Position numbers and translations under genes: made by a program
In this document: positions 11,655 to 20,563 of the stretch, in pieces
Layout of the letters: every line of letters begins with the position of its first letter
Position numbering within the stretch: the first letter of the stretch is position 1
The notes under the pieces: generated by a model
Seen by the model: the letters and a program-made list of their open reading frames with translations, nothing else
Told to the model about the DNA's origin: nothing
Databases searched by the model: none
DNA from: Gallionella sp.
Lineage (GTDB): Bacteria > Pseudomonadota > Gammaproteobacteria > Burkholderiales > Gallionellaceae
Assembly (NCBI GenBank): GCA_028707275.1
Contig: JAQTUP010000001.1
Location: 665,845 to 729,844 of the forward strand
Direction of reading: 5' to 3'
DNA length: 64,000 nt

Positions 11655-12079
11655 GGGAAGAGTTAAGGGGGAAGGGAGAAGAGTGTGAAGCGCGCTCACC
11701 GCAGCCTGAAAGTCTGGCAACAGGCAATTGAGTTGGTGACTGCGATTTACACTGCAACCTCCACCTTCCCCGCCCACGAGAAATTTGGATTATCCAGTCA
11801 GCTGCAATGCGCAGCTGTTTCTGTTCCTGCGAACATTGCAGAAGGTTTTGCTCGCAATGGAACCCGTGAACTGCTGCATTTTTTGAGCATCTCGGCGGGT
11901 TCGCTTTCCGAGCTGGATACTTTGATCGAACTTGCCGCCAGATTGGGCTACCTGAATAACACAGAGGAGCTGAACGGAAAGGTGGATGAAGTTTCGGGAT
12001 TGTTAATGGGGTTGTCGGCATCCATCAAACGCCGCGCAGCCCCCTAACCCTTTCCCCCTTCTCCCTTCTTCCCTTCCCA
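11655..12079. mobile_element. Heptad repeat element C enclosing a four-helix-bundle ORF (between dnaK and dnaJ)
   Basis: The left purine arm (11655-11684) steps as GGGAAGA, GTTAAGG, GGGAAGG, GAGAAGA. The right pyrimidine arm (12043-12079) is its imperfect reverse complement (about 18 of 29 positions without gaps, more with G-U pairing). Between them lies exactly one ORF, 11685-12047, of the 23S-rRNA-IVS/four-helix-bundle family. The arrangement, a stem with an ORF in the loop, is the architecture known for 23S rRNA intervening sequences, but here it is in a protein operon. Mobility is inferred from the ORF-less copies A, B and D nearby. Confidence 0.6.
11685..12047 (+). CDS. Four-helix-bundle protein (23S rRNA IVS / S23 family)
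   Basis: 120 aa. Signatures of the family are visible in order: [77 protein letters not shown]. Such proteins form a pentameric or barrel-like helical bundle and occur in 23S rRNA intervening sequences and, as Avd, beside diversity-generating retroelements; their biochemical role is poorly understood. The start is GTG at 11685, and its ribosome site (GGGAGAAGAG) is supplied by the left repeat arm. It interrupts the usually direct dnaK-dnaJ junction and is probably cotranscribed with them from the heat-shock promoter. No reverse transcriptase or rRNA gene is near. I do not assign a function. Confidence 0.85.
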   Translation: MKRAHRSLKVWQQAIELVTAIYTATSTFPAHEKFGLSSQLQCAAVSVPANIAEGFARNGTRELLHFLSISAGSLSELDTLIELAARLGYLNNTEELNGKVDEVSGLLMGLSASIKRRAAP

Positions 12080-12087
12080 TTATTAAA

Positions 12088-13224
12088 ATGAGCAAAAAAG
12101 ACTATTATGAAGTCCTGGGGATCAATCGCGATGCCTCGGACGATGAGATTAAAAAGGCTTATCGCAAACTGGCGATGAAGCATCATCCTGACCGCAATCC
12201 TGACAATCCGAAGGCGGAAGAACACTTCAAGGAAGCCAAGGAAGCTTACGAAACCCTGTCTGATACCCAGAAGCGTGCAGCTTATGATCAGTATGGTCAT
12301 GCTGCATTCGAGGCGGGCGGCATGGGCGGAGGAAGTCCGTTTGGCGCAGGAGGGGCTGGCGCGCAGGGATTTGATTTCTCGGATATTTTCGGCGACATCT
12401 TCGGCGGCGGACGAAGCGGTGGCGGACGCAGCAATGTTCAACGCGGCGCCGACCTGCGCTACAACCTTGAAATCACGCTGGAGCAGGCCGCGCGCGGTAC
12501 CGAGACGCAGATACGCGTACCTACCATGGACGAATGCGAGACTTGCCATGGATCGGGCGCAAAACCCGGCACGAGTCCTGTCACCTGCACCACCTGCGGC
12601 GGGCACGGCCAGGTGCGCATGCAACAAGGTTTCTTCTCCATCCAGCAACCCTGCCCGCGCTGTCACGGCAACGGCAAGATGATAGCCTCGCCCTGCAAAC
12701 CTTGCAGCGGCAGCGGACGCATCAAGAAACACAAGACGCTTTCGGTCAAAATCCCGCCGGGCGTGGACAACGATGATCGTATCCGTTTGTCAGGCGAGGG
12801 CGAACACGGCGTGAATGGCGGCCCGTCCGGTGATTTGTATGTCGTGATACAGGTCAAGGCTCACGCTGTATTTCAGCGTGACCACAACGATCTGCACTGC
12901 GAGATGCCGATCAGCTTCAGCACCGCAGCCCTGGGTGGTGAAATTGAGATCCCGACGCTCGATGGCAAGGCCAGCATCAAGATTCCGCCCGAAAGCCAGA
13001 GCGGGAAGGTCTTCCGCCTGCGTGGCAAGGGTATCAAGGGGGTGCGCAGCGCTACGTATGGCGATTTGCATTGCCATGTCATCGTGGAAACGCCGGTGAA
13101 TCTGACCGAGCGTCAAAAGGAACTGCTGCGTGAATTTGAAGGCATCAACGATCTCAACAGCGGGCATCACAATCCAAGAGCAAAATCCTGGATGAACAAG
13201 GTGAAAGATTTTTTCGGTCAGTAA
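12088..13224 (+). CDS. dnaJ: Molecular chaperone DnaJ (Hsp40)
   Basis: 378 aa. Stimulates DnaK ATPase and delivers substrates. Seen: J domain residues 1-70 with the HPD motif ([11 protein letters not shown]), a Gly/Phe-rich linker ([29 protein letters not shown]), four zinc-finger repeats ([32 protein letters not shown]) and the C-terminal substrate domain. Length is normal. The ATG at 12088 lies behind the pyrimidine arm of element C, and there is no Shine-Dalgarno-like purine run in the preceding 25 bases. This is odd for a well expressed chaperone and may mean coupling to the upstream ORF or control by the stem. Confidence 0.98.
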   Translation: MSKKDYYEVLGINRDASDDEIKKAYRKLAMKHHPDRNPDNPKAEEHFKEAKEAYETLSDTQKRAAYDQYGHAAFEAGGMGGGSPFGAGGAGAQGFDFSDIFGDIFGGGRSGGGRSNVQRGADLRYNLEITLEQAARGTETQIRVPTMDECETCHGSGAKPGTSPVTCTTCGGHGQVRMQQGFFSIQQPCPRCHGNGKMIASPCKPCSGSGRIKKHKTLSVKIPPGVDNDDRIRLSGEGEHGVNGGPSGDLYVVIQVKAHAVFQRDHNDLHCEMPISFSTAALGGEIEIPTLDGKASIKIPPESQSGKVFRLRGKGIKGVRSATYGDLHCHVIVETPVNLTERQKELLREFEGINDLNSGHHNPRAKSWMNKVKDFFGQ

Positions 13225-13241
13225 TACTATCCGTCTTACCC

Positions 13242-13274
13242 AAAAAAAACGCCCCGATCCGGGGCGTTTTTTTG
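13242..13274. terminator. Bidirectional rho-independent terminator after dnaJ
   Basis: A run of eight A, the perfect stem ACGCCCC-GATC-CGGGGCGT with tetraloop, then seven T. It serves dnaJ on the plus strand and the convergent DUF190/fluC group on the minus strand. Confidence 0.92.
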
Positions 13275-13292
13275 TCACGCCCTGCCGCACGC

Positions 13293-13601
13293 TCAAACAA
13301 AACCTGTCTGCACGCTGCTGCGAAAATAAAAGATATTCAGGTGCTGCGCCCGCAAAACCTCCAGCAACTTGTCTGCGGCCTCATCGTCGAGGATGAATTC
13401 GATCTTCATGGCCAGCTCGCCTGCCAATTCGAAGAAGGTTTCCTCGTGCAGCCTGCCATGCCGCCCGAACCCGGCAATGGCGCGAAAAGCCGATCCACCA
13501 TGCGCACCCAGCGCCTGCGCCTGCCCCAGCAACCACTCGTGCAACAGCCCGCCTGCATGATGTTGCTTTTCACTCACATAAAAACAAAGCAGCTGCATCA
13601 T
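13293..13601 (-). CDS. DUF190 family protein, fluC-associated
   Basis: 102 aa, cytoplasmic. Matches the DUF190 pattern: an N-terminal [24 protein letters not shown], then [21 protein letters not shown], then a beta strand with [18 protein letters not shown]. This PII-like fold family is repeatedly found next to crcB/fluC fluoride channels, as here: its ATG overlaps the fluC stop codon (ATGATG/TGA), so the two are translationally coupled. The function is unknown; a regulatory role for the channel is only an inference from context. Confidence 0.85.
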   Translation of the reverse strand: MMQLLCFYVSEKQHHAGGLLHEWLLGQAQALGAHGGSAFRAIAGFGRHGRLHEETFFELAGELAMKIEFILDDEAADKLLEVLRAQHLNIFYFRSSVQTGFV

Positions 13602-13984
13602 GGCGCTCCTTGCAGATATTTAAACGACTCAATACCCAGTACCGTCATCAACAGCGAACCTGCCAGATGAGCTGCGATGATACCCGCCCCCCACGCATAC
13701 TGTCCGCGCAAAAGCAGCGTCACCGTCTCAATCGAGAACGTGGAAAAAGTAGTCAGTCCACCCAGAAAACCAGTGATGATGAGCAATCGCCATTCCGGCG
13801 ACAGGCCGGGATGTTGCATGAAAAATGCCACGGCGAGTCCGATCAGATAGCCGCCCAGCAGATTGGCCGCCAGCGTGCCCAACGGCAAGTCGGGCAGAGA
13901 AGGATTTAGCCAAAGCCCGAGCGCCCAGCGCAACCAGGCGCCACATGCGGCACCCGCACCGATGGCCAGAAACGAATGCATCAT
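13598..13984 (-). CDS. crcB: Fluoride ion channel FluC/CrcB
   Basis: 128 aa, four hydrophobic helices, matching the dual-topology Fluc channels that export toxic fluoride. Seen: the N-terminal [15 protein letters not shown] (equivalent to GGxxGAxxRY), [16 protein letters not shown], and the pore signature [14 protein letters not shown] with the phenylalanine box and sodium-site residues. It starts at ATG 13984, two bases after the end of the upstream ATP-grasp-like gene. I see no fluoride (crcB) riboswitch in front of it, because the upstream space is coding. Confidence 0.93.
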   Translation of the reverse strand: MMHSFLAIGAGAACGAWLRWALGLWLNPSLPDLPLGTLAANLLGGYLIGLAVAFFMQHPGLSPEWRLLIITGFLGGLTTFSTFSIETVTLLLRGQYAWGAGIIAAHLAGSLLMTVLGIESFKYLQGAP

Positions 13985-13986
13985 GG

Positions 13987-15219
13987 CTATCCTGCCACCC
14001 GCACAGGCGAAAATCCTCCGCCGGGGGTGCGGAAATTGGTCGTCTGCCCCTGATACAGGCGCGCTGCCGCCAGCTGAATTTGCCCGTCATAAACATAGCA
14101 ACGCAGGTCATATTTGAGCGTCACACCCTCGTCCACGCAGCGCTCGCTTGGCGGGGAGAGTCGTTGCGCCACATATCCGGATTGCAAAATTTCGCCGAAC
14201 ACACGCCTTGTCAGCTTCTCGCCGCGATACGCCCCCCGGCTGCCGTAACCGCGATAAGGCTTGAAAAACAACTGCTTGCGAGTTGACCACAGCGCGTCTT
14301 CCAGCTCGGGGCGCACCACAAAAGTGTGCGGAATGGCCGATTGCAGCGTCCTGATGTCAGCCTCAGCGATGCCCAGCGCCCGCAACTCATCCACATCGGT
14401 CAGTCGCGCCAGATTGCGCTTGTCCGCATAACGGGCATAGTGCGCAGGGTCAGGCGTGAGCACCACGTTGTCTGCATGCCATGCGCCCAACAGGGCAGGA
14501 TATTGCTGCAAGTCAAAATCCGTCAGCCGGTTATAGATCATATCTGTCCTGGTGCCTGCGACATACAGGCCGTCATCGCGCACCTCCAGCTGAGCCGGAT
14601 CGCTGATGAAGGTACGGATTCCGGCGCGCTCGAACATGCTTTTGGCCAGCAGAAATTCAGGGTACAGATACTGCTCTTCCGGCAGTTGGTCCACGATGGC
14701 GATGCAGTTCAGCGGCGCATCCCCGCGCGCCCGTTGCCACTCACGGCGGAACATGTCGACAAACACTTGTTCAAGATCGAATTCGCTCACAGCATCCCCC
14801 GGCAGGGACACCTGACTGCCCGAGAGCAGCGCATTGAGAAAGCCGCCTCCCGCATTGGTATTGATTTCGATCAGCTGCGCCCCATCGCTGTTCAGATGAA
14901 AGTCGTAACCATAAAACACGCCTGACGGACCTGTTTTCAGTTGGCCGTTTTCAGCTCCCTGTTCCCCGCCCCCCAACTTACTACTCGCCACTTGCCACTC
15001 GCTGCTGTTGACCACCCGCTCTGTCGCCGCGATCAGCTCCTTCATCTGCTGCAACTGTGCAGGACTGACAAACACTGCCACCTCGGCGAACAGATGCGGG
15101 CAACGTTCGCTCACGAGGCGCTGCCAGGCATCCCCCTGCGCACCCAGCGCCTGCTGCAAATCCATGCTGTTTAACCGACCCGCCTGACTGTCTGCATTGA
15201 GCCGTTCAGCTTCAATCAC
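13987..15219 (-). CDS. ATP-grasp-like protein of unknown substrate
   Basis: 410 aa. I recognise an ATP-grasp-like layout rather than a named enzyme: a pre-grasp part with [29 protein letters not shown], a central domain, the glycine-rich nucleotide loop [16 protein letters not shown], and a C-terminal [36 protein letters not shown] that would bear metal ligands. Family members ligate amino acids or peptides; no substrate can be inferred. A stretch of about 25 residues ([19 protein letters not shown]...) near residue 75 is encoded by heptad-periodic repeat DNA (14931-15004) and looks like an in-frame insertion. The start overlaps the end of the chalcone-isomerase-like gene by four bases. Confidence 0.65.
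   Translation of the reverse strand: MIEAERLNADSQAGRLNSMDLQQALGAQGDAWQRLVSERCPHLFAEVAVFVSPAQLQQMKELIAATERVVNSSEWQVASSKLGGGEQGAENGQLKTGPSGVFYGYDFHLNSDGAQLIEINTNAGGGFLNALLSGSQVSLPGDAVSEFDLEQVFVDMFRREWQRARGDAPLNCIAIVDQLPEEQYLYPEFLLAKSMFERAGIRTFISDPAQLEVRDDGLYVAGTRTDMIYNRLTDFDLQQYPALLGAWHADNVVLTPDPAHYARYADKRNLARLTDVDELRALGIAEADIRTLQSAIPHTFVVRPELEDALWSTRKQLFFKPYRGYGSRGAYRGEKLTRRVFGEILQSGYVAQRLSPPSERCVDEGVTLKYDLRCYVYDGQIQLAAARLYQGQTTNFRTPGGGFSPVRVAG
14931..15004. repeat. Heptad-periodic repeat inserted in-frame in the ATP-grasp-like gene (element F)
   Basis: On the minus strand the DNA reads as 7-mers AGTGGCA, AGTGGCG, AGTAGTA, AGTTGGG, a G-rich stretch, then AGCTGAA, AACGGCC, AACTGAA, AACAGGT. 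Repeats of this kind are intergenic elsewhere in the window; here the frame stays open and contributes about 25 low-complexity residues. Confidence 0.65.
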
Positions 15220-15785
15220 CTGTCATCTCCCAACAACTTCAGCTTCAGGTCAGCCTGGGCAGGCTGATCGCCCAGCCAGATTTTCAGCAAGGCGGCATAG
15301 AACGATGCGCCGACCATCACCCCCTGCTCGACACCATTTATCGCAACACCTGTGCCCTTGTCATGCCGGTAATCGAACGCCACAACATCCCCCTTTTTCA
15401 GCTTGCCTGCCTGGTTAAAAATCATTTCAAACTCGTGCAACGCAGGCTTCATCGCCAACACTTCTTCATTCGTGTGATTCTTCACGATCGCTTTGTTAAA
15501 AGCCTGCAACAAGTCTTCAGCCTCAATTGCTCGCATCAGATGCAAGGCAATACGCTTCTCGCCCGCGTCATTCAGCACCGCCGCCGCACTGGTTTTTTTT
15601 GCTTCAAGATACAGTGCCGCCACATACAAATCGAAGACCAGCTTGCTGCGCACTCCGGCGCCGTTAAGCAACAAAGAGCGATTCCCCGGATGAATACTGT
15701 CAGCCAGCGTCACACCGCCCACCTCAACGGCCTGCGCGGCCGAACTCAGACAAAACGCAATCAGTAATATTCTTATCACAACCAC
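15216..15785 (-). CDS. Chalcone-isomerase-like periplasmic protein
   Basis: 189 aa. An N-terminal signal peptide (MVVIRILLIAFCLSSAAQA) is followed by a chalcone_3-type domain: EVGGVTLADSIHPGNRSLLLNGAGVRSKLVFDLYVAALYL, HLMRAIEAEDLLQAFNKAI, GTGVAINGVEQGVMVGASFYAALLKIWLGDQPAQADLKLKLLG. Bacterial members are secreted, bind fatty acids or similar ligands in some cases, and are not flavonoid enzymes. The position next to a beta-oxidation island is compatible with a lipid-related role but does not prove it. Confidence 0.85.
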   Translation of the reverse strand: MVVIRILLIAFCLSSAAQAVEVGGVTLADSIHPGNRSLLLNGAGVRSKLVFDLYVAALYLEAKKTSAAAVLNDAGEKRIALHLMRAIEAEDLLQAFNKAIVKNHTNEEVLAMKPALHEFEMIFNQAGKLKKGDVVAFDYRHDKGTGVAINGVEQGVMVGASFYAALLKIWLGDQPAQADLKLKLLGDDR

Positions 15786-15824
15786 TCTCTCCGACAGATG
15801 ATCTTCCTGCCAACCGTAAACCGA

Positions 15825-17024
15825 TTATAGTGCCTCGAACACCCCAGCCGCTCCCATGCCCGTGCCGATACACATCGTCACCATGCCGTATTTTTGCCTG
15901 TTTCGGCGCAGACCGTGCAGCAAGGTTATGCTGCGAATCGCGCCGGTTGCCCCCAGAGGATGACCCAGCGCGATGGCGCCGCCCGACGGGTTGACGACAG
16001 AAGGATCAAGGCCCGCCTCCCTGATGACAGCGATCGTCTGCGCGGCGAAGGCTTCGTTGAGTTCTATCCAGCCCATGTCGTTCAGGCTCAGCCCCGCCTG
16101 GCGCAACACCTGCGGGATCGCCCTCACAGGCCCGATACCCATTATTTCGGGCGCGACACCCGTCACTGAAAAACCCAGAAATTTACCGATAGGCGTGAGA
16201 TCGTAGCGTTTCAACGCGGCTTCAGAACACAACAGTACAGCGCCCGCACCGTCTGACATCTGCGAACTGTTCCCCGCCGTCACCGAACCTTTTTGCGCGA
16301 AAACCGTTTTGAGCCGACTCAGGGCATCGAGCGAAGTGTCACCGCGCGGCCCCTCATCCCGCATCACGTCGCGAAAACCGATTTTCACCTCGCGGCTATC
16401 CATTTCGGGGATATGTTCGGTGATCCGATACGGCGCGATTTCGTCTTCAAATGCCCCATTGTTGATAGCAGCCAGGGCGCGCAGATGACTCTGCAAGGCA
16501 TAGGCGTCCTGATCTTCGCGCGACACGCGCCATTGCTGCGCCACCCGCTCGGCCGTCAGCCCCATGCCATAGGCGATGCCGTAGTGTTCGCAGCGCTCGA
16601 AAATGGCGGGATTAAACGCGAGCTTATTACCCATCATCGGCACCATGCTCATGCTCTCCACACCGGAGGCCAGCATCACATCAGCTTCCCCCAGCCGGAT
16701 GCGATCGGCCGCGAGAGCGATCGCCTGCAAGCCCGACGCGCAAAAACGATTCACCGTCATACCCGGCACACTGTCCGGCAAATCAGCCAGCAGCAGTGCG
16801 ATACGCGCCACATTCATACCCTGTTCCGCCTCCGGCATCGCACAGCCTGCGATGACATCCTCTATGCCGACAGGATCAAGGGAAGGCGTCTGCAGGAGCA
16901 CGCTTTTGATCACATGCGAGAGCAGATCGTCCGGGCGCGTATTGCGATACATCCCGCGCGGGGCTTTTCCCACCGGCGTGCGCATCGCTGAAACGATATA
17001 GGCTTCCTGGACTTGTTTGCTCAT
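15825..17024 (-). CDS. fadA: Acetyl-CoA acyltransferase (thiolase)
   Basis: 399 aa. Cleaves 3-ketoacyl-CoA with CoA in the last step of beta-oxidation. The nucleophilic cysteine is in VNRFCASGLQAIALAAD (about residue 93), the catalytic His in GHPLGATGAIRS and the second cysteine in MCIGTGMGAAGVFE. The N-terminus YIVSAMRTPVGKAPRG is typical of trifunctional-type thiolases. It is downstream of the FadN-type gene on the same strand but separated by two small zinc-ribbon genes. A degradative rather than biosynthetic role follows from the neighbours. Confidence 0.92.
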   Translation of the reverse strand: MSKQVQEAYIVSAMRTPVGKAPRGMYRNTRPDDLLSHVIKSVLLQTPSLDPVGIEDVIAGCAMPEAEQGMNVARIALLLADLPDSVPGMTVNRFCASGLQAIALAADRIRLGEADVMLASGVESMSMVPMMGNKLAFNPAIFERCEHYGIAYGMGLTAERVAQQWRVSREDQDAYALQSHLRALAAINNGAFEDEIAPYRITEHIPEMDSREVKIGFRDVMRDEGPRGDTSLDALSRLKTVFAQKGSVTAGNSSQMSDGAGAVLLCSEAALKRYDLTPIGKFLGFSVTGVAPEIMGIGPVRAIPQVLRQAGLSLNDMGWIELNEAFAAQTIAVIREAGLDPSVVNPSGGAIALGHPLGATGAIRSITLLHGLRRNRQKYGMVTMCIGTGMGAAGVFEAL

Positions 17025-17156
17025 GATTTATTCCTCCATCTGGCAACGCCGTTGACCCTCAAAACTTCATTTCATCCCCCGCCAGCTCGCCATCTTCGCA
17101 AAACCGGATTTCCTGACGGCGACAGGCAGGTGCAGCGATCCGAAGTCGCCTCGATG

Positions 17157-17411
17157 CTAAACGCCTGCCACCGAAAAGACCAAATAAAGAAGAACGACAG
17201 CGCTGAGAGCATAAATGCCGAGGGTAGTCCGAAGGCCGATTCTGGAAGCGTTATTTTTCTTCCTTTTAGCCGGGCGTCCCACCCCGCGCCATTGGCAGTC
17301 AGTACATTTATAAACACGAAAACCCAGCACAAAACGCAAGAAATACTCGAAAGGCGAGAGTGTGCGGCTATAGACGATGCGCCTGCCGCCGCATTCCGGA
17401 CAATTTTTCAT
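17157..17411 (-). CDS. Small zinc-ribbon protein with C-terminal membrane helix (copy 1)
   Basis: 84 aa from ATG 17411; an upstream in-frame ATG at 17459 would add 16 residues. N-terminal CPECGGRRIVYSR and CTDCQWRG form a CX2C...CX2C zinc ribbon, with FEYFLRFVLGFRVYKC between them. A basic linker (RPAKRKKNN) leads to one C-terminal transmembrane helix (LGIYALSAVVLLYLVFSVAGV). It is clearly paralogous to the gene at 17547-17798. Function unknown; not a named family that I recognise. Confidence 0.75.
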   Translation of the reverse strand: MKNCPECGGRRIVYSRTLSPFEYFLRFVLGFRVYKCTDCQWRGVGRPAKRKKNNASRIGLRTTLGIYALSAVVLLYLVFSVAGV

Positions 17412-17546
17412 TTTAAACTCTTTGTTTTTAATTGATTTTTTAACAACCCCTGAAAACACCCCACAACCTCAGTTCAATTTTCAGATGATGCAACAACAAG
17501 TCACAGCAACACATCAGCAAAGGTTGCAGATGACAGGACAAAGGCG

Positions 17547-17798
17547 TTACCCCAGCCAGACTGACAAGGCAAAAACCATGAAAACAACCAACATCAAGGC
17601 CAGACCATAGAGCGCAAAATTCATCCAGCCACTTAATTTGGCGAATACTTTCTTCTCGAATCGCTCCCCCCCGCGCCAGTTACATTGCTGGCAGCGATAA
17701 AACCGGTAGCCCAGCACGTTCTGCAAGAAATTTTCACGCCTGAAGCGCGCCTGACTGCGGCGCATACGCAAGGATGTGCATTGTGGGCATACTTTCAT
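17547..17798 (-). CDS. Small zinc-ribbon protein with C-terminal membrane helix (copy 2)
   Basis: 83 aa from ATG 17798; a TTG nine bases earlier is possible. Same layout as the gene at 17157: CPQCTSLRMRRS, ENFLQNVLGYRFYRC, CQQCNWRGGERF, then a hydrophobic helix (MNFALYGLALMLVVFMVFALSVWLG). The shared core is CPxC...R...FLxxxLGxRxYxCxxCxWRG. The two copies differ at most positions, so the duplication is old. A tail-anchored zinc-ribbon might serve in membrane protein interaction; that is a guess from architecture only. Confidence 0.75.
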   Translation of the reverse strand: MKVCPQCTSLRMRRSQARFRRENFLQNVLGYRFYRCQQCNWRGGERFEKKVFAKLSGWMNFALYGLALMLVVFMVFALSVWLG

Positions 17799-17918
17799 TT
17801 TTTTCAAATAATTTTCAGATAGTTAACGGAGGAACCGCTCCGAGAGCTGGCAGCATATTTATAAAATCAGACATTTTTTGTCGTGCATTATAAATCAGGC
17901 TACCGAAGAAACCGCAAC

Positions 17919-18014
17919 GAATCCTGAATCCTGAATCCTGAATCCTGAATCCTGAATCCTGAATCCTGAATCCTGAATCCTGAATCCTGAATCCTGAATC
18001 CTGAATCCTGAATC
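17919..18014. repeat. Heptanucleotide tandem repeat (GAATCCT), about 13.7 copies
   Basis: Thirteen perfect consecutive copies of GAATCCT (17919-18009) and a partial fourteenth end one base before the stop codon of the FadN-type gene. Between 17799 and 17918 I see no gene. The same heptamer, in rotated form (GATTCAG on the plus strand), forms a shorter array at 44988-45022. Perfect copies indicate recent expansion, probably by slippage. It is not a CRISPR: there are no spacers. Confidence 0.97.
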
Positions 18015-20501
18015 TTAGTTTCTCAGCGGCTTTCCGTTTTTCAACATGTACCCGATTCTATCCTGCGTCTTCTCGGTCGCGAGCAGTTCCATGAAATTGC
18101 GGCGTTCCAGGTCGAGCAGCCATTGTTCGTCCACCAGAGAACCCGCATCCACATCGCCGCCGCACATCGTTTCTGCGATGAGGCAGCCGATGGCGTAATC
18201 GTGTTCGGAGATAAAACCCCCTTCCTTCATGTTAATCATCGCGGCCTTCAAGGTGGCGATACCGGTGCGACCCGCCACCACAATCCGGCTTTGTGCCAGT
18301 GGAGGACGATAGGCGGTGGCATTGAGCGATTTGGCTTCTTCCTTGGCGACATGCAGCAACTCGAAGCGATTCATCACGATGCGATCAGACGCACGCAAAT
18401 ACCCCATCTCGCGCGCCAGATCAGCGCTCTTCGACACTTCGCCCATCGCGATATTCTGAAAGTAACGCCTCAGATACGGGAATACATCGATGCGATTGTC
18501 ACCGGAAAAGCGCTGTGCCTCCCGGGCTGCCCGCAGCGCCATCTCCTTGCACCCGCCACCGGCCGGAAACAGGCCCACACCGACTTCGACCAGACCGATG
18601 TAGCTCTCCTGAGTGGCGACGATACGCGTGCAGTGAAGAGCCAGCTCACAGCCACCGCCCAGCGCGAGTCCATCCACGGCGGCGATGACAGGCACGAGCG
18701 CGTATTTCAGGCGCATGGATACCTGCTGAAACTTGGCGACCACCGTCTCCACGTCAGGCACATTACCCGTCACCGCATCAAGCACCTCATTCAATCCGCC
18801 ACCGCCCGCGACGGTATATTTGACGCGGCTCGCCACCTGTTTAAACTTGCCCAGCATGCCAGCCCCGGGCGCGGGTTCATGCGTACCCCGCATCAGTTGC
18901 AGCAGGTTGGCCCCCACTGAGAACGGCGGCTCACTCTGCCAGAGGATCAGGGCGGTGAAATTCGCTTCAGCCTCATTCACCGCGCGAAGCATCCCCTCCA
19001 GCACATCAAGACCTACGGCGTGCATCTTGCTCTTGAAGCTGAGGATTGCGATGCCGTCATTCATATGCCACATCCGCACATCGACGGTCTCGAACACCGT
19101 TTCGCCGTACTGGCGTGTTTCGCCGATCAGGACATCGGGAAAGAGCTGGCGACGATAAACAGCAAGTTCGGAGCGCGACTTCTCGCGCGCCTCGCTCGGT
19201 GAGTAGGAACCTTCCGGCGTGTGAACGCCGGTGCGACTCGCCTCGGTGACCCAGGCGGGCAGCGGTGTGGGAGCCATCGCGCAACCTGCCGCAATATCTT
19301 CTGCTATCCATCCGGCCACCCGCTGCCAGCCTGCCGCCTGCCATATCTCGAACGGGCCGTTGTCCCAGCCGAACCCCCAGCGCACCGCAAAATCGACATC
19401 GCGCGCGTTGTCGGCAATCACTTCCAAATTCAGCGCGCAGTAGTGAAACACGTCGCGGAACACCGCCCAGAGGAACTGCGCTTGTGGATGCGGATGACCG
19501 CGCAACCCGGCCAGTTTCTTCGCCCAGTCGCGTTCGCGCAAAATGTCTTTCACGCCGTCATCCACAGTGGCATCGGACAGGCGATAGGCCTTGGTGTGCA
19601 AGTCGAGCACGTGTATCTCACGGCCTATCTTCTGATAGATTCCGCGATGCGTCTTCTGCCCGAGAGATCCTTGGTCCACCAGAGAGGCGAACCAGACGGG
19701 CAACTCGAAGTGCCTGTGCCAGGGGTCATCGGTCAAATTCTCGCGCATGGTGTTGACCACATGTGCAAACACATCCAGCCCCACAATATCCAGCGTCCGA
19801 AAAGTCGCACTCCTGGGGCGTCCGAGATAACGCCCGGTCAGCGCATCGACAGTATCGAAGCCCAGGTTAAAGACCTGAGCATGATGCCGGGTGGCGAGCA
19901 TCGAGAACACGCCGATGCGGTTAGCGATGAAGTTGGGGGTATCCTTTGCGCGCACCACACCCTTGCCCAGCGTCGAGACCAGAAAGGTTTCGAGCTGATC
20001 CAGCAGTGCGGCGTCCGTTTCCTTACAGGGAATCAACTCGACCAGATGCATATAGCGCGGAGGATTGAAGAAGTGGATGCCGCAGAAGTGATGGCGCAGA
20101 TGCAAAGGGCACGCCTGTGCGAGCTGGTTGATGGAAAGCCCTGAGGTATTGCTGGCGAAAATGGCATGTTCGCCAATATAGGGCGCAACACGGCGGTACA
20201 GATCGGACTTGTAGTCCATGCGCTCGGCAATCGCTTCGATCACCAGATCACAGTCGCGCAATTTATCCAGATGCTGCTCGTAGTTGACCGCCTGAATAAA
20301 GGTAATCTTTGCGGGCGTGACGACAGGCGCAGGATCAAGCCTCAGCAAGCCTTCCCTGGCACGGATAACATTGCCATCCGGATCGCCCTCTTTTGCCGTT
20401 AATTCAAACAAAAGTGTCTCCACGCAAGCATTCACCAGGTGAGCTGCAATCTGCGCGCCCATGACACCTGCGCCCAGCACGGCCACTTTACGAATATTCA
20501 T
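18015..20501 (-). CDS. fadN: 3-hydroxyacyl-CoA dehydrogenase / enoyl-CoA hydratase (FadN type)
   Basis: 828 aa. Bifunctional beta-oxidation enzyme with the dehydrogenase first and hydratase last, as in FadN, the reverse of FadB. Seen: N-terminal NAD fold VAVLGAGVMGAQIAAHLV, the dehydrogenase signature HFCGIHFFNPPRYMHLVELI with its catalytic His, FIANRIGVF, then a C-terminal crotonase domain with the oxyanion-hole stretch VIAAVDGLALGGGCELALHC and GLVEVGVGLFPAGGG. The start ATG 20501 has GGAG eight bases upstream; the frame extends to 20531 without a better site. It is between fadL and the zinc-ribbon genes on the same strand. Its 3' end abuts the heptamer array. Confidence 0.9.
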   Translation of the reverse strand: MNIRKVAVLGAGVMGAQIAAHLVNACVETLLFELTAKEGDPDGNVIRAREGLLRLDPAPVVTPAKITFIQAVNYEQHLDKLRDCDLVIEAIAERMDYKSDLYRRVAPYIGEHAIFASNTSGLSINQLAQACPLHLRHHFCGIHFFNPPRYMHLVELIPCKETDAALLDQLETFLVSTLGKGVVRAKDTPNFIANRIGVFSMLATRHHAQVFNLGFDTVDALTGRYLGRPRSATFRTLDIVGLDVFAHVVNTMRENLTDDPWHRHFELPVWFASLVDQGSLGQKTHRGIYQKIGREIHVLDLHTKAYRLSDATVDDGVKDILRERDWAKKLAGLRGHPHPQAQFLWAVFRDVFHYCALNLEVIADNARDVDFAVRWGFGWDNGPFEIWQAAGWQRVAGWIAEDIAAGCAMAPTPLPAWVTEASRTGVHTPEGSYSPSEAREKSRSELAVYRRQLFPDVLIGETRQYGETVFETVDVRMWHMNDGIAILSFKSKMHAVGLDVLEGMLRAVNEAEANFTALILWQSEPPFSVGANLLQLMRGTHEPAPGAGMLGKFKQVASRVKYTVAGGGGLNEVLDAVTGNVPDVETVVAKFQQVSMRLKYALVPVIAAVDGLALGGGCELALHCTRIVATQESYIGLVEVGVGLFPAGGGCKEMALRAAREAQRFSGDNRIDVFPYLRRYFQNIAMGEVSKSADLAREMGYLRASDRIVMNRFELLHVAKEEAKSLNATAYRPPLAQSRIVVAGRTGIATLKAAMINMKEGGFISEHDYAIGCLIAETMCGGDVDAGSLVDEQWLLDLERRNFMELLATEKTQDRIGYMLKNGKPLRN

Positions 20502-20563
20502 AGCAAGGCTCCCATACAGTTCGTCATGCAAGGAAGGCTAACCCTCCTGTCAGTCATCCCGAC

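Noticed and set aside
17919..18014. CRISPR array
   Set aside because: The 7-bp units are directly adjacent with no spacers; it is a simple tandem repeat.
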